Source: Bradyrhizobium diazoefficiens USDA 110 (GTDB lineage: Bacteria > Pseudomonadota > Alphaproteobacteria > Rhizobiales > Xanthobacteraceae). From it: 64,000 nucleotides of DNA. Location of the stretch: the NCBI RefSeq assembly GCF_000011365.1, contig NC_004463.1, forward strand, positions 1,846,001 through 1,910,000. Reading direction: 5' to 3'. Both the position numbers and the translations under genes were made by a program. The notes under the pieces are model-generated. The model had not been told where the DNA came from, made no database searches, and worked only from the letters and a program-made list of their open reading frames with translations. Shown piece after piece: positions 60,925 through 64,000 of the stretch (its first letter is position 1; each line of letters opens with the position of its first letter).

Positions 60925-61226
60925 CGCTTTGCGCTCAGCAGGCCCGCCTTGGTGAGCGCGCCGGACAAAAAATCGCTTTCCAACGCCAGCTCGCCGATCT
61001 TGGCATGTAACGCCTTCAAATCGACCGGCGTCTCGGCCGATGTCTTGTCATGCCCAAACACGCCGGCGGCGCCTTCCAGGAGCTGGTTTTTCCAGATCGT
61101 GATCTGGTTCGGATGAACATCAAACAGTTGCGCCAGCTCCGCCAGTGTCTTGCCGCCTTTGACCGCAGCCAAAGCAACCTTCGCCTTGAATGCCGGAGAA
61201 TGCGTCCGGCGGCTCTTCTTCGTCAT
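60921..61226 (-). CDS. IS3-family OrfA (copy C)
   Basis: 101 residues, same as copy B except D to G (KGGKTLAEL) and N to S (LALESDF). Open frame. Confidence 0.9.
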   Translation of the reverse strand: MTKKSRRTHSPAFKAKVALAAVKGGKTLAELAQLFDVHPNQITIWKNQLLEGAAGVFGHDKTSAETPVDLKALHAKIGELALESDFLSGALTKAGLLSAKR

Positions 61227-61314
61227 CTTCGCTCCTGATTCGCAGCAAGAATCCTCGCCGCTGTCAGGCAGAAAATCCACTCAAGCTACTGTCCGAATTT
61301 GCGGGGCCAGCTCT

Positions 61315-61620
61315 GTGTCCCTCGGCATGTACAACGCACGCGAAGACATCGATGTGATCGTGCGTGCCCCTTATCAAGGCGCGACGATGCTCGTGTGATC
61401 TAACGAGCCTAAGAAGTTCACGTGGCGTCGAGGTAGCTCGCCTTGAGATCTAGAGCGCGAGATCGCGCACGTCATTACATCGCAGGTGAGCACCTGTAGG
61501 TTTCAATAAGTATGAAGGATTGGAAGCCAGACTTGCGGCCTGCTTCCGCCTTACACCGCAGAGCGTTGCTGTCGCGCATAAACTCAAAAACTCCGCCGTG
61601 AATTTCACGCGCGGCCGCCT
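61315..61620. other. Gap upstream of the nifD promoter
   Basis: No gene recognised between IS3 copy C and the first NifA site. A short plus-strand frame (61520-61714) overlaps the promoter and is not supported. Confidence 0.45.
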
Positions 61621-61636
61621 TGTTCCATTTCGAACA
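61621..61636 (+). promoter_or_regulatory. NifA site 1 of nifD
   Basis: TGT-TCCATTTCGA-ACA, an exact TGT-N10-ACA, about 127 bp (centre) before the -24 GG. Confidence 0.8.
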
Positions 61637-61669
61637 CCGCCAAACCAAGAGTCCCTCGCAAAGGCGAGA

Positions 61670-61685
61670 TGTCGGATTCGCAACA
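61670..61685 (+). promoter_or_regulatory. NifA site 2 of nifD
   Basis: TGT-CGGATTCGCA-ACA, exact, 49 bp after site 1. Two sites upstream of nifD are known in B. japonicum. Confidence 0.8.
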
Positions 61686-61753
61686 ACAGCCCGTCACCGT
61701 ACAAGTCGCGCTAAGAAACTGTTGTTGTTCTAGTTTTAGTGCTCATGAGACCC

Positions 61754-61769
61754 TGGCATGCCGGTTGCA
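61754..61769 (+). promoter_or_regulatory. Sigma-54 promoter of nifD
   Basis: TGGCATGCCGGTTGCA, GG at 61755-61756 and GC at 61767-61768. Predicted start near 61780, 45 bp before the ATG. Confidence 0.9.
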
Positions 61770-61824
61770 AAGTCTTGGATCAAGAAGCCGCCCTCCCAAC
61801 AGCTAACCTTTTAAAGGACACCAG

Positions 61825-63327
61825 ATGAGTCTCGCCACGACCAACAGCGTCGCAGAAATCAGGGCTCGCAACAAAGAGCTGATCGAGGAGGTGCTGAAGG
61901 TCTATCCGGAGAAAACCGCGAAAAGGCGTGCCAAGCACCTCAACGTGCACCAAGCAGGTAAGTCGGACTGCGGGGTGAAGTCCAACATCAAATCCATACC
62001 CGGCGTGATGACGATAAGAGGGTGCGCCTATGCAGGGTCGAAGGGGGTGGTCTGGGGACCAATCAAGGACATGGTTCATATTAGCCATGGCCCGGTTGGC
62101 TGCGGCCAATATTCATGGGGCTCGCGGCGCAACTATTACGTTGGCACCACGGGCATCGATAGCTTCGTGACTCTGCAGTTCACCTCCGACTTCCAGGAAA
62201 AGGATATCGTATTTGGCGGCGACAAGAAACTGGACAAAATCCTTGATGAAATCCAAGAGCTGTTTCCACTCAACAACGGCATTACGATACAATCAGAGTG
62301 CCCGGTAGGGTTGATCGGTGACGATATCGAGGCGGTGTCAAGGGCGAAATCCAAAGAATATGGAGGCAAGACCATCGTGCCGGTCCGTTGTGAGGGCTTT
62401 CGGGGTGTGTCGCAGTCACTAGGCCATCACATTGCAAACGATGCGGTACGCGATTGGATTTTCGGGCATATCGAGGCCGAGGGCAAACCAAAGTTCGAGC
62501 CGACACCATACGATGTTGCGATCATCGGAGACTACAATATCGGCGGCGATGCTTGGTCATCGCGAATTCTGCTTGAAGAGATGGGACTACGGGTAATCGC
62601 GCAGTGGTCCGGCGACGGTTCACTGGCCGAGCTCGAAGCAACGCCGAAGGCAAAGCTCAACATTCTGCATTGCTACCGTTCCATGAACTATATCTCACGC
62701 CACATGGAAGAGAAGTTCGGCATCCCTTGGTGCGAGTACAACTTCTTCGGACCTTCAAAGATCGCGGACTCACTGCGCAGGATTGCGGGTTATTTTGACG
62801 ACAAGATCAAGGAAGGCGCCGAGCGAGTGATCGAGAAGTATCAGCCGCTGGTGGACGCCGTGATTGCAAAATATCGCCCGCGCCTCGAGGGCAAGACGGT
62901 GATGCTGTACGTCGGCGGCCTTCGTCCGCGTCATGTGATTGGCGCGTACGAGGACCTCGGGATGGACGTCATTGGCACTGGCTACGAGTTCGGTCACAAC
63001 GACGACTATCAGCGCACAGCTCAGCACTACGTGAAAGACAGCACCCTCATCTATGATGACGTCAATGGCTATGAGTTCGAGCGCTTCGTCGAAAAACTCC
63101 AGCCTGATCTTGTCGGCTCAGGCATCAAGGAAAAGTACGTTTTCCAAAAGATGAGTGTGCCGTTCCGGCAGATGCATTCGTGGGACTATTCGGGTCCATA
63201 TCACGGTTATGACGGCTTTGCGATCTTCGCGCGCGACATGGACATGGCCGTCAACTCGCCAATTTGGAAAAGAACGAAAGCTCCCTGGAAGGAAGCGCCG
63301 AGCGCCAAGCTCCAGGCTGCAGAATAA
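61825..63327 (+). CDS. nifD: Nitrogenase MoFe protein alpha chain NifD
   Basis: 500 residues, intact. P-cluster Cys at 67 (GCAYAGSKG), 93 ([11 protein letters not shown]) and 159 ([11 protein letters not shown]). FeMo-co ligands C283 (LHCYRSMNY) and H451 ([12 protein letters not shown]). These match Azotobacter C62, C88, C154, C275 and H442 with small offsets. With NifK it forms the alpha2beta2 tetramer that reduces N2. AAAGGA precedes the ATG. As usual in Bradyrhizobium, nifH is not directly upstream, so nifD starts its own operon with a NifA/sigma-54 promoter. Confidence 0.98.
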   Translation: MSLATTNSVAEIRARNKELIEEVLKVYPEKTAKRRAKHLNVHQAGKSDCGVKSNIKSIPGVMTIRGCAYAGSKGVVWGPIKDMVHISHGPVGCGQYSWGSRRNYYVGTTGIDSFVTLQFTSDFQEKDIVFGGDKKLDKILDEIQELFPLNNGITIQSECPVGLIGDDIEAVSRAKSKEYGGKTIVPVRCEGFRGVSQSLGHHIANDAVRDWIFGHIEAEGKPKFEPTPYDVAIIGDYNIGGDAWSSRILLEEMGLRVIAQWSGDGSLAELEATPKAKLNILHCYRSMNYISRHMEEKFGIPWCEYNFFGPSKIADSLRRIAGYFDDKIKEGAERVIEKYQPLVDAVIAKYRPRLEGKTVMLYVGGLRPRHVIGAYEDLGMDVIGTGYEFGHNDDYQRTAQHYVKDSTLIYDDVNGYEFERFVEKLQPDLVGSGIKEKYVFQKMSVPFRQMHSWDYSGPYHGYDGFAIFARDMDMAVNSPIWKRTKAPWKEAPSAKLQAAE

Positions 63328-63392
63328 CGCAACTCGTCTCGCTCTCCGGGAAAGCCCGGGCGATTCCAATCTGATAGTGAAGGATTTCACCG

Positions 63393-64000
63393 ATGCCGCA
63401 GAGTGCCGAACACGTGCTCGATCATGTCGAACTGTTCCGCGGTCCAGAATACCAGCAAATGCTGGCGAAGAAGAAGATATTCGAGAATCCGCGCGATCCT
63501 GCCGAGGTCGAACGTATCAAGGAATGGACCAAAACGGCCGAATATCGCGAAAAAAACTTCGCGCGGGAGGCGCTGGCGGTAAATCCGGCGAAGGCGTGTC
63601 AGCCGCTTGGCGCCGTATTCGCCTCTGTCGGCTTTGAGCGCACGCTGCCCTTCGTCCACGGCAGCCAAGGCTGTGTGGCCTATTACCGCAGTCATTTGTC
63701 GCGGCACTTCAAGGAGCCTAGCTCCTGTGTCTCTTCATCAATGACGGAAGATGCTGCCGTATTCGGCGGTCTGAACAACATGACCGACGGGCTCGCGAAC
63801 AGCTACAAGATGTACAAGCCCAAGATGATTGCGGTTTCCACAACCTGCATGGCCGAAGTGATCGGCGATGACCTGAACGCCTTCATCAAGACGTCGAAAG
63901 AAAAGGGCTCGGTTCCGGCAGACTTCGACGTGCCGTTCGCCCACACGCCCGCATTCGTTGGCAGTCACGTCACCGGCTACGACAATGCCCTCAAAGGCAT
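63393..64000 (+). CDS. nifK: Nitrogenase MoFe protein beta chain NifK (partial, runs off window)
   Basis: First 202 codons. Starts [20 protein letters not shown], with GAAGGA before the ATG, 65 bp after the nifD stop. P-cluster Cys at 69 ([11 protein letters not shown]), 94 ([13 protein letters not shown]) and 152 ([12 protein letters not shown]), matching Azotobacter C70, C95 and C153. The [17 protein letters not shown] motif is present. Same operon as nifD. Confidence 0.97.
   Translation, partial: MPQSAEHVLDHVELFRGPEYQQMLAKKKIFENPRDPAEVERIKEWTKTAEYREKNFAREALAVNPAKACQPLGAVFASVGFERTLPFVHGSQGCVAYYRSHLSRHFKEPSSCVSSSMTEDAAVFGGLNNMTDGLANSYKMYKPKMIAVSTTCMAEVIGDDLNAFIKTSKEKGSVPADFDVPFAHTPAFVGSHVTGYDNALKG

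Larger units (their letters stand above)
60041..61314 (-). mobile_element. IS3-family element, copy C (rearranged)
   Basis: Same ends as copy B (AGAGCTGGCC / GGCCAGCTCT) but only 1274 bp: part of the orfB 3' end is deleted and a short foreign insertion lies near 60290-60320. Flanking triplets AAG and GTG differ, so there is no target duplication and one side was probably recombined. Confidence 0.9.

Overview
The window reads as part of a Bradyrhizobium symbiosis island (B. japonicum/diazoefficiens type). The evidence is the combination of nodVW flavonoid-response regulators, a dctA dicarboxylate permease, a NifA/sigma-54-controlled uptake-hydrogenase (hup/hyp) cluster, a 2[4Fe-4S] ferredoxin, nifDK with the classic -24/-12 promoter and two NifA sites, large type III effectors with SUMO-protease domains, and very dense insertion sequences. 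The species cannot be fixed from sequence alone.

Layout. 1-2600: an IS3-family fragment cut by an IS21-family element. 2.7-7.9 kb: a 1716-residue NopD-like effector made of tandem repeats with a C-terminal Ulp1/C48 protease. 7.9-17.6 kb: a graveyard of mobile DNA (integrase and ParB scraps, two IS6 remnants, IS66, a traG fragment, IS630, a headless serine recombinase) with a few small genes, one with a WGR domain. 17.8-24.7 kb: a 750-residue putative effector behind a candidate tts box, then a second NopD-like effector with nine 108-bp repeats. 25-31.7 kb: IS21, IS110 scrap, HlyD-family scrap, a second copy of the first IS21, and IS256. 32.5-36.3 kb (minus): receiver-only regulator, nodW, nodV. 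37-39 kb: IS630 plus IS5 stacked at one CTAG site. 39.2-40.6 kb (minus): dctA with a sigma-54 promoter. 41.7-42.3 kb: a damaged modB. 42.7-56.6 kb: hupSLCDF-HK-hypABFCDE behind a NifA/sigma-54 promoter. 57-58.1 kb: ald with a strong terminator. 58.5-58.8 kb: ferredoxin with a NifA site. 58.9-61.3 kb: IS630 and IS3. 61.6-64 kb: nifD promoter, nifD and the start of nifK.

How it fits together. NodVW senses host isoflavones, the effectors act inside host cells, DctA feeds bacteroids with C4-dicarboxylates, nifDK encodes nitrogenase MoFe protein, and hup/hyp would recycle the H2 nitrogenase makes. The hup/hyp locus is clearly decaying: hupD, hupH, hupK and hypB carry frameshifts, hypB is also split by an IS3 element, hypF has lost its middle and reads into hypC, and no hupG, hupI or hupJ is visible. 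hupS, hupL, hupC, hupF, hypA, hypD and hypE remain open. A Hup-minus phenotype is predicted unless another hup locus exists.

The most unusual content is the pair of modular Ulp1-type effectors. They share end domains but have expanded different repeats: 804-bp units of integrase-SAM-like modules in one, 108-bp units carrying a DLNAPTP (EAR-like) motif in the other.
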